Positions 22,307-31,212 of a DNA stretch of 64,000 bases are shown here, piece by piece; the stretch's first letter is position 1; each line of letters begins with the position of its first letter. The translations under genes and the position numbers were made by a program. The notes beneath the pieces were generated by a model, which saw only the letters and a program-made list of their open reading frames with translations, did no database searches and was not told the DNA's origin. Source of the stretch: Lentisalinibacter orientalis (GTDB lineage Bacteria; Pseudomonadota; Gammaproteobacteria; Steroidobacterales; Woeseiaceae); assembly GCF_040706535.1 (NCBI RefSeq), contig NZ_JAPDRJ010000001.1:1674001-1738000 (forward strand), written 5' to 3'.

Positions 22307-24586
22307 ATGCGTAAACAACCGATACTACTACTGGCTGCCATGGCGGTAACGATATCGCCCGCGGTCGGCTCCGAGATGTCGCCTGTGGTGGCATCCGAGA
22401 AGGCTTTCGGCCAGAGCGAGGCCAAGCCGAACAGCTTCTGGTGGCCGGAGCAGTTGGACCTCACGCCGCTGCGCCAGCACGACGAGGAGTCCAACCCGTA
22501 CGGCGAGGACTTCGACTATGCCGAGGCGTTCGCCGCCCTCGATCTGAAGCAGGTCAAAGCGGATATCGAGACCGTGCTGACCGATTCCCAGGACTGGTGG
22601 CCCGCCGACTGGGGTCATTACGGTCCGCTGATGATCCGCATGGCCTGGCACAGCGCGGGCACCTACCGCGTGCACGACGGCCGCGGCGGCGCCGGCGGCG
22701 GTCAGCAGCGTTTCGACCCGCTGAACAGCTGGCCGGACAACGCCAATCTGGACAAGGCTCGCCGGCTGCTGTGGCCGATCAAGCAGAAGTACGGCCGCAG
22801 CCTCTCCTGGGCCGATCTGATGATCCTGGCCGGCAACGTCTCGCTGGAGTCGATGGGCTTCAAGACCTTCGGTTTCGCCGGCGGTCGCGAGGACGACTGG
22901 GAGCCGGAGATCGTGAACTGGGGTCCCGAGATGGAGATGCTGGGACGCGACCGGTTCGACGAGAAGGGCGACCTCCAGGGTCCGCTCGCCGCGACCCAGA
23001 TGGGCCTCATCTACGTGAACCCGGAAGGCCCGGGCGGTAACCCGGATCCGTTGGCTTCCGCGAAGCAGATCCGCCACAGCTTCGGCCGCATGGCCATGAA
23101 TGACGAGGAGACCGTCGCGCTGATCGCCGGCGGCCACACCTTCGGCAAGGTGCACGGCGCTGCCAAGCCCGACGGTTGCGTCGGAGCCGAGCCTGCCGCG
23201 GCGGACATCGAGGAGCAGGGTCTCGGCTGGCAGAACAAGTGCGGCAAGGGCAACGCCGAGGACACCATCACCAGCGGACTGGAAGGCCCCTGGACCGCAG
23301 CGCCCACGCAGTGGTCGATGATGTACCTGCAGAACCTGTTCAACTTCGAATGGGAGCAGACCCGCAGTCCGGCCGGCGCCATCCAGTGGGTGCCCAAGGG
23401 TAATCCGGCCGCCGCCATGGCTCCGGATGCCCACGTGAAGGGCAAGACCCAGTCGGTCATCATGCTGACCACGGACCTGGCACTGAGGGAAGACCCGGCG
23501 TATCGCAAGATTGCCAAGCGCTTTCTGGAGAACCCGACCGAGTTCGAGGACGCTTTTGCGCGGGCCTGGTTCAAGCTGACGCACCGTGACATGGGCCCGC
23601 GGGCCCGCTACGTCGGTGCCGAGGTGCCCGCCGAAGCGCTGCTCTGGCAGGATCCCATCCCCGCCGTCGACCACGAGCTGATCGACGCCGGCGACATCGC
23701 CGAGCTGAAGGCGGAGATTCTGGATTCCGGTCTGACCACCTCCGAGCTCGTGCGCACGGCATGGGCGTCTGCCTCCACCTTCCGCGGCACCGACATGCGC
23801 GGTGGGGCCAACGGGGCGCGTATTCGCCTGGCGCCGCAGCGCGACTGGCCGGTGAACAACCCGGAGGAACTCGACCGGGTGCTGAAGAAGCTCACGAGCA
23901 TCCAGAAGGACTTCAACAAGTCCCTGTCGGGTGACAAGCAGGTCTCGCTGGCCGACGTGATCGTGCTCGGCGGCGCCGCCGCCATCGAGCAGGCCGCGAA
24001 GAAGGCCGGCTACGACGTGCAGGTGCCCTTCGTGCCCGGTCGCATGGACGCGAGCCAGGAGCAGACCGACGTGGAGTCCTTCGCGGTGCTGAAGCCGACC
24101 GCCGACGCCTTCCGCAACTACTACGGCGAGAACAACTACAGCTCGCCGGCGGAGATGATGGTGGAGAAGGCCGACCTGCTGACGCTGACGGTGCCGGAGA
24201 TGACGGTGCTGGTGGGCGGCATGCGGGCCCTGGACGCCAACATCGGCGGCGCCGACCACGGCGTGTTCACCGATCGTCCGGGGACGCTGAGCAACGACTT
24301 CTTCGTCAATCTGCTCGACATGTCCACGAAGTGGCAGAAGGCCTCGACCGAGGGCATCTACGAGGGTCGCGACCGCGCGACCGGCGAAGTGAAGTGGACC
24401 GCCACCCCGGTGGACCTGATCTTCGGTTCCAACTCGGAGCTGCGGGCCGTTGCCGAGGCGTACGCGGCGGACGATGCGCGCGAGAAGTTCGTGCGTGACT
24501 TCGTCGATGCGTGGGCCAAGGTGATGACGCTGGACCGCTTCGACATCGAGGAAGTCCCGTCTGCCGGCATGGTGGCCAGCCGCTGA
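22307..24586 (+). CDS. katG: Catalase-peroxidase with signal peptide
   Basis: This 759-residue protein is a full-length KatG with two peroxidase domains. The active site is intact: distal Arg111, Trp114 and His115 in RMAWHSAGTYR, Tyr236 in IYVNPEGP, Met262 in GRMAMNDEE (the Trp-Tyr-Met crosslink), and proximal His277 in GGHTFGKVHG. The first 22 residues (MRKQPILLLAAMAVTISPAV) form a Sec signal peptide that cytoplasmic KatG proteins lack. This one is probably periplasmic, like the KatP type. It removes peroxide with heme b. A hairpin terminator follows at 24653. Confidence 0.95.
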   Translation: MRKQPILLLAAMAVTISPAVGSEMSPVVASEKAFGQSEAKPNSFWWPEQLDLTPLRQHDEESNPYGEDFDYAEAFAALDLKQVKADIETVLTDSQDWWPADWGHYGPLMIRMAWHSAGTYRVHDGRGGAGGGQQRFDPLNSWPDNANLDKARRLLWPIKQKYGRSLSWADLMILAGNVSLESMGFKTFGFAGGREDDWEPEIVNWGPEMEMLGRDRFDEKGDLQGPLAATQMGLIYVNPEGPGGNPDPLASAKQIRHSFGRMAMNDEETVALIAGGHTFGKVHGAAKPDGCVGAEPAAADIEEQGLGWQNKCGKGNAEDTITSGLEGPWTAAPTQWSMMYLQNLFNFEWEQTRSPAGAIQWVPKGNPAAAMAPDAHVKGKTQSVIMLTTDLALREDPAYRKIAKRFLENPTEFEDAFARAWFKLTHRDMGPRARYVGAEVPAEALLWQDPIPAVDHELIDAGDIAELKAEILDSGLTTSELVRTAWASASTFRGTDMRGGANGARIRLAPQRDWPVNNPEELDRVLKKLTSIQKDFNKSLSGDKQVSLADVIVLGGAAAIEQAAKKAGYDVQVPFVPGRMDASQEQTDVESFAVLKPTADAFRNYYGENNYSSPAEMMVEKADLLTLTVPEMTVLVGGMRALDANIGGADHGVFTDRPGTLSNDFFVNLLDMSTKWQKASTEGIYEGRDRATGEVKWTATPVDLIFGSNSELRAVAEAYAADDAREKFVRDFVDAWAKVMTLDRFDIEEVPSAGMVASR

Positions 24587-24652
24587 GCGGCAGCTTCGTG
24601 CCATGACAGGTCCCGGGCCGCCGCGTGCGGCCCGGCGACCGCCCACAACGGG

Positions 24653-24685
24653 AACGGCGGCGCATGATGTGCCGCCGTTTTCTTT
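24653..24685 (+). terminator. Terminator after katG
   Basis: AACGGCGGC and GCCGCCGTT form a perfect 9-bp stem with loop GCATGATGT and a T-rich tail (TTTTCTTT). It lies between katG and the convergent epimerase gene. Confidence 0.8.
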
Positions 24686-24737
24686 GGTGGACCCTGGGGA
24701 GCCGCCGAAATGCTCTCCGGGGGCAGCGCCTTGCCCC

Positions 24738-25598
24738 TCAGGACATCTCCGCTACGGCATCGGTGTGCGCAGGCATCCAGCCCAGTGTCTCGCGGATTCT
24801 GCGGCTGCTCATCCGCTGATCCAGGGTGGGGCCGACGGCCCATGCACCGTGCTCCTTCACGACTTGCTCGAGCGGGCGTTCCAATGGCGGTGTCCGGATT
24901 GCGTGCCGCTTGGCGATCGCAGCGACGACGTCGCCCACCTGCACGCCCTCCTCGGCGCAGACGTTATAGGATGCGCCCGCCGCGCCATGCTCGAGCACCA
25001 GCCGGTAGGCCCGCGCGAGGTCGTCCCTGTGCACCAGCGGCCACCGCGTCTGCAGCGAACCCCAGACCACGATTCGCCCGCGCTCGGGCAGGAGTCGTGA
25101 AAACGCGCCGCCGTCGCGCACATAGCATATGCCCGGATGCACGACGTTCGCCTCGAAGCAGGGTGCAGACAGCACCTCGGCGGAGTTGCGCACCATCCAG
25201 TCGAAGGCGGCAATGGGAGCGAATGGCGTTTCCTCCGTGGCGATACTGTCGCCCGTTTCGCCGTACAGCCAGACTCCGCCCGTATAGATGAAGCGTATAC
25301 GGCGGTCGGCGCCCATGGCGTTCTCGATGAGTGAGCGGACGGCGGCCCGGTCTACCTCTCCCATGTCTGCGGTAAATGTCGCCGCGGCATGGATGACCGC
25401 ATCGACGTCACGGACGATTGCCGCCCAGCGTTCGGGTTCACGCAAATCGCCGCGTACCACCTCCGCACCGGCACGGCCTGGCCGCTCGGCCGCGCTCGCC
25501 GTGCGCGCCAGCGCCACCACGCCGTGGCCGGCGGCCAGGAACTCGCGCAGAATCGCGCTGCCGATGAATCCGGTTGCTCCGAGCAACAGTACGCGCAT
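24738..25598 (-). CDS. NAD-dependent epimerase/dehydratase family protein
   Basis: This 286-residue extended SDR has the motif LLLGATGFIGSAILREFLAA (G-x-x-G-x-x-G), the DAVIHAAATF strand, FIYTGGVWLYGETG in the Ser/Tyr region, and NVVHPGICYVRDGGAFS followed by WPLVHRDDLARAYRLVLEHG. The Tyr-x-x-x-Lys pair is not obvious, so it may be one of the atypical members. It probably reduces or modifies a small carbonyl or sugar-like substrate. It is the last gene of a leftward run headed by the sensor kinase at 28138. Confidence 0.85.
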   Translation of the reverse strand: MRVLLLGATGFIGSAILREFLAAGHGVVALARTASAAERPGRAGAEVVRGDLREPERWAAIVRDVDAVIHAAATFTADMGEVDRAAVRSLIENAMGADRRIRFIYTGGVWLYGETGDSIATEETPFAPIAAFDWMVRNSAEVLSAPCFEANVVHPGICYVRDGGAFSRLLPERGRIVVWGSLQTRWPLVHRDDLARAYRLVLEHGAAGASYNVCAEEGVQVGDVVAAIAKRHAIRTPPLERPLEQVVKEHGAWAVGPTLDQRMSSRRIRETLGWMPAHTDAVAEMS

Positions 25599-25638
25599 GG
25601 TGGCTACCTCGTTCGGTGCGTGCAGTCGCCGCGGTCGG

Positions 25639-26337
25639 CTATCCGGGGGTGCCGAGACCGCCGCGGTAGCGCCCCGCCTTCTTGTACCGCGCCACCAGAC
25701 GGTCGGCCAGCCGGGTGGGCTCCGGCAGCCGAAAACCTGCGCCGCAGGCCAGCACCCAGTCGATGCTGGATTCGTGATCGACGAGATGTCCCGGGCTGAC
25801 GTAGAGCGGCTTCACGCCGTCGCGGGTACGCAGCACGGCGCCGATGCGCTCGTCCTCGTCCATCAACGGGGCGACCGATCCGCGCCGCTGCCCCGGCTCC
25901 CGATGGGTGCCGCACAGCCGGGATTTGGCACAGCCGACGGTGGGCAGACCGACGATGAGCCCCAGATGCGTGGCGAGCCCCATCCGCCGCGGGTGCGCGA
26001 TGCCCTGGCCGTCACAGAGGATGCCGCCCACCGGGGTCTGCACCCGGCGCAGCACCTGTAGCAATACCGGTACCTCGCGGAACGAGAGCAGGCCGGGTAC
26101 ATAAGGGAAGCGCAGCGGCGCCCGCGCGGCGCGAGTCTCGACCATCGTCTTTCCGGCGGTGTCCCAGACGACGCCGACCGCGATGACGGAGTCGCCCAGG
26201 AATGCGCAGTCCAGCCCGACGATGCGACGGGGCAGCGGCGCAGGTCGCAGTCGGACGCGATCCCGCAGGCGCCGCTGCACGGTGACCGCCTGCTTCGGCG
26301 TGAGGTTCCACGGGTGGGGAGACCGCGGGATCTTCAT
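25639..26337 (-). CDS. nfi: Endonuclease V
   Basis: This 232-residue protein has all family marks: IVGLDCAF with the metal-binding Asp43, the wedge PYVPG with Tyr79, LLSFREVP with Glu88, ILCDGQGIAHPRRMGLATHL with Asp109, and GCAKSRL. Endonuclease V cuts one base 3' of deaminated adenine (inosine) and starts its repair. The start codon overlaps the response-regulator stop by 4 bp, so it is cotranscribed with the two-component genes. Confidence 0.95.
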   Translation of the reverse strand: MKIPRSPHPWNLTPKQAVTVQRRLRDRVRLRPAPLPRRIVGLDCAFLGDSVIAVGVVWDTAGKTMVETRAARAPLRFPYVPGLLSFREVPVLLQVLRRVQTPVGGILCDGQGIAHPRRMGLATHLGLIVGLPTVGCAKSRLCGTHREPGQRRGSVAPLMDEDERIGAVLRTRDGVKPLYVSPGHLVDHESSIDWVLACGAGFRLPEPTRLADRLVARYKKAGRYRGGLGTPG

Positions 26338-27011
26338 CTCGCTCCCGGGCCCTGATCGCGGCCAGGGCCGGCAAGCAATCCCATCTCGATGGCCTTCAGG
26401 ACCGCGCGGGTACGATCGCGGACGCCGAGCTTGCCGAGGATGCTGGATACCTGATTCTTGATGGTGCCCTCGGATCTGCTGAGCGCCGTGGCGATCTCGC
26501 GGTTGCTGTAGCCGCCGGCCATCAGACGGAGTATTTCCGTCTCCCGCGGCGTCAGGCGCTCCGGCGGCGCCGGTGCATCGGTTCCGGCACTGCCGGTGAG
26601 CCCGCGCAGCAGCGACTCGGTGACGCCGGGCTGGATCATGGTCCTGCCGGCAGCGACGGACTCGATGGCCTCGATCAGACTCTCGAGCGAGACGTCCTTC
26701 AGCAGGTAGCCCTTGGCCCCGGCCTGGATGCCGGCCAGCACCTGGTTGTGATCGTCGAAGGTCGTGAGGATGATGACGGGGATATCCAGGCCGGCATCGG
26801 CGAGCGCTCGCGTCGCCTCCGCGCCGTCCATGCGCGGCATGCGCATGTCCATGAGGACGACGTCCGGTCCGTGGGCGCGGGCGAGTTCGACCGCCTGGTC
26901 GCCATCGCTGCCCTCGGCCACCACGGCGACCCGGTCGGACAGTTCGAGCAGCCCGCGGATGCCCTGGCGTACCAGGGTCTGATCGTCGATGAGGAGGAGG
27001 CGGATCGGCAC
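26334..27011 (-). CDS. NarL/LuxR-type response regulator
   Basis: I chose the GTG at 27011, five bases after the kinase stop. An upstream in-frame start would lie inside the kinase gene. The 225-residue protein has a receiver domain (RLLLIDDQTLVRQGI, phospho-acceptor Asp in DVVLMDMRMP, T and K in ILTTFDD and GYLLKD) and a C-terminal LuxR-type HTH (RLTPRETEILRLMAGGYSNR, then GTIKNQVSSILGKLGV). It is the partner of the kinase immediately upstream. Targets cannot be read from the sequence. Confidence 0.93.
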   Translation of the reverse strand: MPIRLLLIDDQTLVRQGIRGLLELSDRVAVVAEGSDGDQAVELARAHGPDVVLMDMRMPRMDGAEATRALADAGLDIPVIILTTFDDHNQVLAGIQAGAKGYLLKDVSLESLIEAIESVAAGRTMIQPGVTESLLRGLTGSAGTDAPAPPERLTPRETEILRLMAGGYSNREIATALSRSEGTIKNQVSSILGKLGVRDRTRAVLKAIEMGLLAGPGRDQGPGAR

Positions 27012-27016
27012 GGTGG

Positions 27017-28138
27017 TCAGCCGGGCAGCGGCACGGTGGCGTGCAGCCGCAGCGCCTGTCCGGCGCGGTCCAGCTGCAACGTGCCCCGCAGGGCCTGCAG
27101 CCGCTCGCGCATGCCGGCCAGCCCGTTGCCCTCGGTGATCTCGCCCTGTACGCGGCCGTCGTCGCTCACCTCCAGGTGGATGGCGCGGTCCTCCTGCCAG
27201 ATGCGGATGCGGCACTCGCTGGCGTCGGCGTGGCGCAGCGTATTGGTGACGCCCTCCTGCACGCAGCGCAGCAGGGTCTGCGCGATGCCGACGTCGTCGA
27301 TCTCCAGGGCGTCCTCGATGTCGACGCGCATGTCGAGGCGCGGTGTGCTGCCCACGATCAGCCGGATCGCGGCTTCGAGGTCGAGGCCCTGGTCGTCTCG
27401 CAGTGCGCTGACAGCTTCCCGGACGTCACTCAGCAGCAGCCGTGCCAGGGCCCGGCACTCGCCGATCTTCTCGCGGGTCTCGCCGTCCGAGGTGCGCTCG
27501 GCGATCTGCAGGTTGATCGACAGCGCGGTGAGGTGATGCCCCAGCAGGTCGTGCAATTCGCGGGCAATGCGGGTGCGTTCTCCCTGGCGGGAAGCCTGCG
27601 CGAGCAGGCGCTGCGTGGCCAGCAGTTCCCGGTTCAGCGACTCCACCTCGAGACGGGCGGCATCGGCCTCCACCGCGCTGCGCGCGCTGAGGAGCGCGAA
27701 GAGATGGAAGGTGCCGAACAAGGTCGTCTGGATGGCCGCATTCACGTAGCCGTCCGCCGGGACGTACACCGCGAACCACGCGAGCAAGAGACCGGCCAGC
27801 AGCCACCAGAGCGTGCGCGGAGAATAGAAGTCCGCGGCCATTGCGATCCAGATGATCGTGTAGATCGGTACGAAGCTGATACTCGTGAGCGCGCCGATGG
27901 CGAGTGCGCTGACGGGCTGCGTCCACAGGGCGGCGAGCCGGAGCAACCGCGGTGCGGAATCGTGTCCCGCAAGCAGGACGCCGCCGAGAATAAGGAGCGC
28001 CAGGATGCCAGCGCCCCAGAACAGGTGCGACGGCTCGCCGGCCCTGCCCGCGATGACGAACAGCGCGAATCCCGTGACCGCCGCCCAGGTGATCCAGGCG
28101 GCTATGGCCGGCAGCGTATCTCCCCGGTCGTGGCTCAT
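27017..28138 (-). CDS. NarL-type sensor histidine kinase
   Basis: From ATG 28138 the 373-residue protein has an N-terminal membrane region of about six segments. A HisKA_3 dimerisation domain follows with the phospho-acceptor His in RIARELHDLLGHHLTALSIN, and then an HATPase domain (CVQEGVTNTLRHADASECRI, then GNGLAGMRERLQALRG). It lacks a periplasmic sensory loop of note, so it likely senses a membrane state, as in DesK/LiaS-like kinases. The divergent membrane-protein gene at 28269 may be a target. Confidence 0.92.
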   Translation of the reverse strand: MSHDRGDTLPAIAAWITWAAVTGFALFVIAGRAGEPSHLFWGAGILALLILGGVLLAGHDSAPRLLRLAALWTQPVSALAIGALTSISFVPIYTIIWIAMAADFYSPRTLWWLLAGLLLAWFAVYVPADGYVNAAIQTTLFGTFHLFALLSARSAVEADAARLEVESLNRELLATQRLLAQASRQGERTRIARELHDLLGHHLTALSINLQIAERTSDGETREKIGECRALARLLLSDVREAVSALRDDQGLDLEAAIRLIVGSTPRLDMRVDIEDALEIDDVGIAQTLLRCVQEGVTNTLRHADASECRIRIWQEDRAIHLEVSDDGRVQGEITEGNGLAGMRERLQALRGTLQLDRAGQALRLHATVPLPG

Positions 28139-28268
28139 GCACCGATTGTGGCGCGAGCGGGCGGCATCCGCCATAGGCCGAAAGTCACGGTGTGTATTCC
28201 TGACCAATGGCACTTAGCGCGCGAGGCTGCGGTGGCTACCGTTGCAGACCAGCAAGGAGGAGAGTCCC

Positions 28269-29012
28269 ATGACCACATTACACGGCCTGTTCGTCGACGC
28301 CCACGTCGCCATCGGCAGCATCGCACTGCTCCTGTTCTGGGTGCCCGCATTCGCCCGCAAGGGGAGTCCGCTCCACGTCGGTGCCGGACGTGTCTATGCC
28401 GTCTGCATGTATATCGTGACGGTCAGCGCGTTCGTCGTCTCGCTGATGGTGATCGCCGACCCGCTGGGCATTCGCTATCCGGGCGGCCTTCCTGCCGGTG
28501 CGGATGCCGCGCGCGTTGCCGCCGGCAACCGGGCCGGCAGCCTGTTCCTGCTGATGCTCTCGGTGCTCGTATTCGCCAGCGTCCGGCACGGGATGGCCGC
28601 CCTGCGCGAGCGGACCCGGCCCGGCACGCTCGCGCGGCCGCAGCACCGCGGGATGCTGGTCGCGCTCGCCGTGCTGGGCCTGATCTCCCTTGGGCTGGGC
28701 CTTCAGTTCCGGCATCTGTTGCTGATCATCTTCGGCGGTGTCGGCGTGCTCGCCGCCATCGGCATGTTCCGCGAGACACGGAAGCCCGGGATGAGCCACC
28801 GCGAACTGGTGGTCGTGCATCTGAACGGGATGATCGGCAGCGGCATCGGTGCCTATACGGCGTTCTTCGCCTTCGGCGGCAGGAGTTTCCTCGGCGAAGT
28901 GCTGCCGGGGCAATGGCAGGTAATCCCGTGGATACTGCCGACGGTGATCGGCGTCATCGCCGGCAGCCGCATCAGCCGGCGCTGGCTCGGACGGCGGGGC
29001 GCGATGCGCTAG
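28269..29012 (+). CDS. DUF2306-like membrane protein
   Basis: Starting at ATG 28269 after an AGGAGGAG ribosome binding site, the 247-residue protein has about seven or eight membrane segments. Conserved-looking residues are the His in LHGLFVDAHVAIG, H-V-G-A-G-R-V-Y-A-V in the first loop, and VVVHLNGMIGSGIGAYTAFF. This pattern resembles the DUF2306 family of predicted multi-pass proteins; the name is tentative. It is divergent from the two-component operon. Confidence 0.7.
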   Translation: MTTLHGLFVDAHVAIGSIALLLFWVPAFARKGSPLHVGAGRVYAVCMYIVTVSAFVVSLMVIADPLGIRYPGGLPAGADAARVAAGNRAGSLFLLMLSVLVFASVRHGMAALRERTRPGTLARPQHRGMLVALAVLGLISLGLGLQFRHLLLIIFGGVGVLAAIGMFRETRKPGMSHRELVVVHLNGMIGSGIGAYTAFFAFGGRSFLGEVLPGQWQVIPWILPTVIGVIAGSRISRRWLGRRGAMR

Positions 29013-29040
29013 GCAGCCTAGGCTGCCTAGGCTGCCTGCT
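29012..29040. terminator. Bidirectional hairpin between convergent genes
   Basis: AGGCAGCCTAGGCTGCCT folds back on itself and is followed by another AGGCTGCCT. It lies in the 14-bp gap between two convergent genes and runs into the end of the next one. It could stop transcription from both sides, although a long T-run is missing. Confidence 0.4.
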
Positions 29041-29872
29041 CCCGTTCATCGAGCAATTCGTCGCGCCACTCGTGGACATTCATCTCGATGGCGGCGAAAC
29101 CGGCTATCCAGACGAACGTATCCCAGGTATAGATCCAGTGGCCGAGATACGCCCACCAGCCCGCGAGCACGAACAGGATGGCGTAGCCGAACAGCTTCAG
29201 GGCCTTTGCGCTCGTCATGAGTGCGCCGCCGGTGACCCCGCGGCCCTGTTGGCGCACGACGAATTCGATGGCGAATATGATGACCAGCCAGGTGATCGCC
29301 TCGATCACGTCGCCCCAGGCCAGGCGCCGTTCGAGCGCCAGGCCGGCTTCCGTACTGACCAGCGGGTTGTCGCCGAGATAGTAGAACGCCGACGCGTCGG
29401 ACAGCGCCGCGCAGTTCTCGTCCGTCACGGCGGTGTATTCGAGGTTGTAGACGAAGGTCAGGTCGTCATCCGCGAGGTCGCAGAGAGAGGCGGCGTCGGC
29501 GACCGGCCTGGTCGCGGCGTAGTCGAGGGCCGTAACGGCGTAGGCGAACACGGTGTGCGCGATCATCAGGTAACACAGGATCCGGACGCCGTGGACGGTC
29601 TTCTCTATCCACCCTCGCCATTGACGGTCCTCGAGTGTGTAGGTCTCGATCTCGAACATGGCCAGCAGGACCAGCCAGGCGGTGGTATCCAGGGTGGTCG
29701 CGAATTCGCCGGTCCAGTCCAGCAGCGTGGACGCCCCGGTCAGGGTATGCAGGGCCCGGTCCACGTCCTCGTAGATGTAGACGCCGAAGTTCGCGATGAG
29801 CAGCGCGTAGACGATCCACTTGACGGTCTGTTGGATCCTGTGGAGGTCGGCTCCGGCGATCGACTCCCTCAC
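29027..29872 (-). CDS. Hypothetical multi-pass membrane protein
   Basis: This 281-residue protein has about six membrane segments, including IQQTVKWIVYALLIANFGVY, TTAWLVLLAMFEIETYTLED, WLVIIFAIEFVVRQQGRG and FVWIAGFAAIEMNVHEWRDE. A loop of about 65 residues near the middle contains two Cys (SLCDLADD and ENCAALSD) that could form a disulfide in the periplasm. The layout recalls voltage-sensor-like proteins, but I see no proper sensor helix. It overlaps the end of the PuuB-like oxidase gene by 4 bp and is probably cotranscribed with it. Confidence 0.7.
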   Translation of the reverse strand: MRESIAGADLHRIQQTVKWIVYALLIANFGVYIYEDVDRALHTLTGASTLLDWTGEFATTLDTTAWLVLLAMFEIETYTLEDRQWRGWIEKTVHGVRILCYLMIAHTVFAYAVTALDYAATRPVADAASLCDLADDDLTFVYNLEYTAVTDENCAALSDASAFYYLGDNPLVSTEAGLALERRLAWGDVIEAITWLVIIFAIEFVVRQQGRGVTGGALMTSAKALKLFGYAILFVLAGWWAYLGHWIYTWDTFVWIAGFAAIEMNVHEWRDELLDEREQAA

Positions 29873-31146
29873 AGGCGGTCTTTCACCTGATGGTAGAGTA
29901 CCCCCAGCGCGACCAGCGGCTTGCGCAGGAGATATGCGCCGGGCACGATCCGCGGCTTCACCGCGGCGAACAGGTCGAACCGCTCCATGACGCCGGCGAT
30001 GGCATCCGCCATGATCTGGCCGGCCAGGTGGGTCACGTTCACGCCGTGACCGGAATAACCCTGGCAGTAGTAGACATTAGGCGAGACACGGCCCAGCTGG
30101 GGCACGCGGTTCAGCGGCACGCCGATGGTCCCGCCCCACGCGTAGTCGATGCGCACGTCGGCGAGCTCCGGGTAGATTCTCGCCATCTTCGCCCGGTGGC
30201 TGCGCCTGATGCGCTCCGGGTCTTCGCCGGAGTAGCCGCTGCGCCCGCCGAACAGCAGACGCTTGTCCGCGCTCAGGCGGTAGTACTCGACCAGGTAGTT
30301 GGGGTCGCACACGGCGAGATCGTGCGGATTGATCCGCGCGACCACCGGGGCGGGCAGCGGCTCGGTGGCGATGATGTAGCTGCGGACGGGGAAGAGAGCG
30401 CCCCTGAGCTTCGGTTCCGTGTCGTGGTAGGCGTTGCCGGCGATCACGATGGCATCGGCCGTCACCGCGCCATCGGCGGTGACCACCCTCGGCCTGCCGC
30501 CCTGGTCGATCCGCAGCACGGGTGAGTTCTCGTAGATCGTCGCGCCGCGGGAAACGGCGGCGCGGGCCTCGCCGATGCACAGATTCAGCGGGTGCAGGTG
30601 GCCGTTGGCCATGTTCAGCAGCGCGCCGATATAGGCCTCGGTGCCGATGGTCTGCGCGGTCTCCTCGCGGGAAAGCAGCCGGAATTCGTGCGGAAAGCGC
30701 GCCTTCTCCAGCCGCTCGTAGTCGGCTTCGAGCGCGCGCAGGTGCCGTTCCCGGATGGCGACGTCGACATAGCCCGACTTCAGATCGCAGCGGATGCCGT
30801 AGCGCTCGACCCGGTCGCGGATGATCTCGTGGCCGGCCCAGCGCAGCTCGCCGAACAGCTCCTCCGTGTCCCGGCCCCAGTGCCGGGCGACGACGTCCTC
30901 GCCGGAGATGCCGCCGATCATCTGGCCGCCGTTGCGACCGGAGGCGCCCCAGCCGACCCGGTTGGCCTCGACCACGTGGACGTCGTAGCCGCGTTCTGCC
31001 AGGTGCAGTGCCGTGGAGATACCGGTGAACCCTGCGCCCACGACGCACACGTCCGCGCGCTGCGCGCCTCGCAGCGGCGCGAAGTCGGTGACGTCGTTGA
31101 CGGTCGCCGCGTAATAGGAGCCGGTGTGGTCCTGCAGCCCGGTCAT
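29869..31146 (-). CDS. FAD-dependent amine oxidase, PuuB-like
   Basis: This 425-residue DAO-family flavoprotein starts GSYYAATVNDVTDFAPLRG and has the FAD motif VCVVGAGFTGISTALHLAER followed by VEANRVGWGASGRNGG. It ends with QGYSGHGVNVTHLAGQIMAD, the conserved C-terminal FAD-contact stretch. The pattern matches gamma-glutamylputrescine oxidase (PuuB) and related secondary-amine oxidases, which release aldehyde, ammonia and peroxide. Its neighbours (two PYROXD2-like flavoproteins and a GcvT-like protein) suggest use of methylated or alkyl amines. The exact substrate is not visible. Confidence 0.88.
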   Translation of the reverse strand: MTGLQDHTGSYYAATVNDVTDFAPLRGAQRADVCVVGAGFTGISTALHLAERGYDVHVVEANRVGWGASGRNGGQMIGGISGEDVVARHWGRDTEELFGELRWAGHEIIRDRVERYGIRCDLKSGYVDVAIRERHLRALEADYERLEKARFPHEFRLLSREETAQTIGTEAYIGALLNMANGHLHPLNLCIGEARAAVSRGATIYENSPVLRIDQGGRPRVVTADGAVTADAIVIAGNAYHDTEPKLRGALFPVRSYIIATEPLPAPVVARINPHDLAVCDPNYLVEYYRLSADKRLLFGGRSGYSGEDPERIRRSHRAKMARIYPELADVRIDYAWGGTIGVPLNRVPQLGRVSPNVYYCQGYSGHGVNVTHLAGQIMADAIAGVMERFDLFAAVKPRIVPGAYLLRKPLVALGVLYHQVKDRL

Positions 31147-31212
31147 GGCATTCTCCGTGCGCTGATGTGGCCGCGGTCCGGGCGGGTGTTCATACGGTCG
31201 GGCGGCGGCGCG

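Noticed and set aside
22328..24646. Long minus-strand frame opposite katG
   Set aside because: It is a GC-rich shadow of the catalase-peroxidase frame with Arg/His-rich low-complexity content.
26334..27215. Response regulator starting at 27215
   Set aside because: The first 68 residues overlap the kinase gene in another frame and are low-complexity; the receiver domain starts at 27011.
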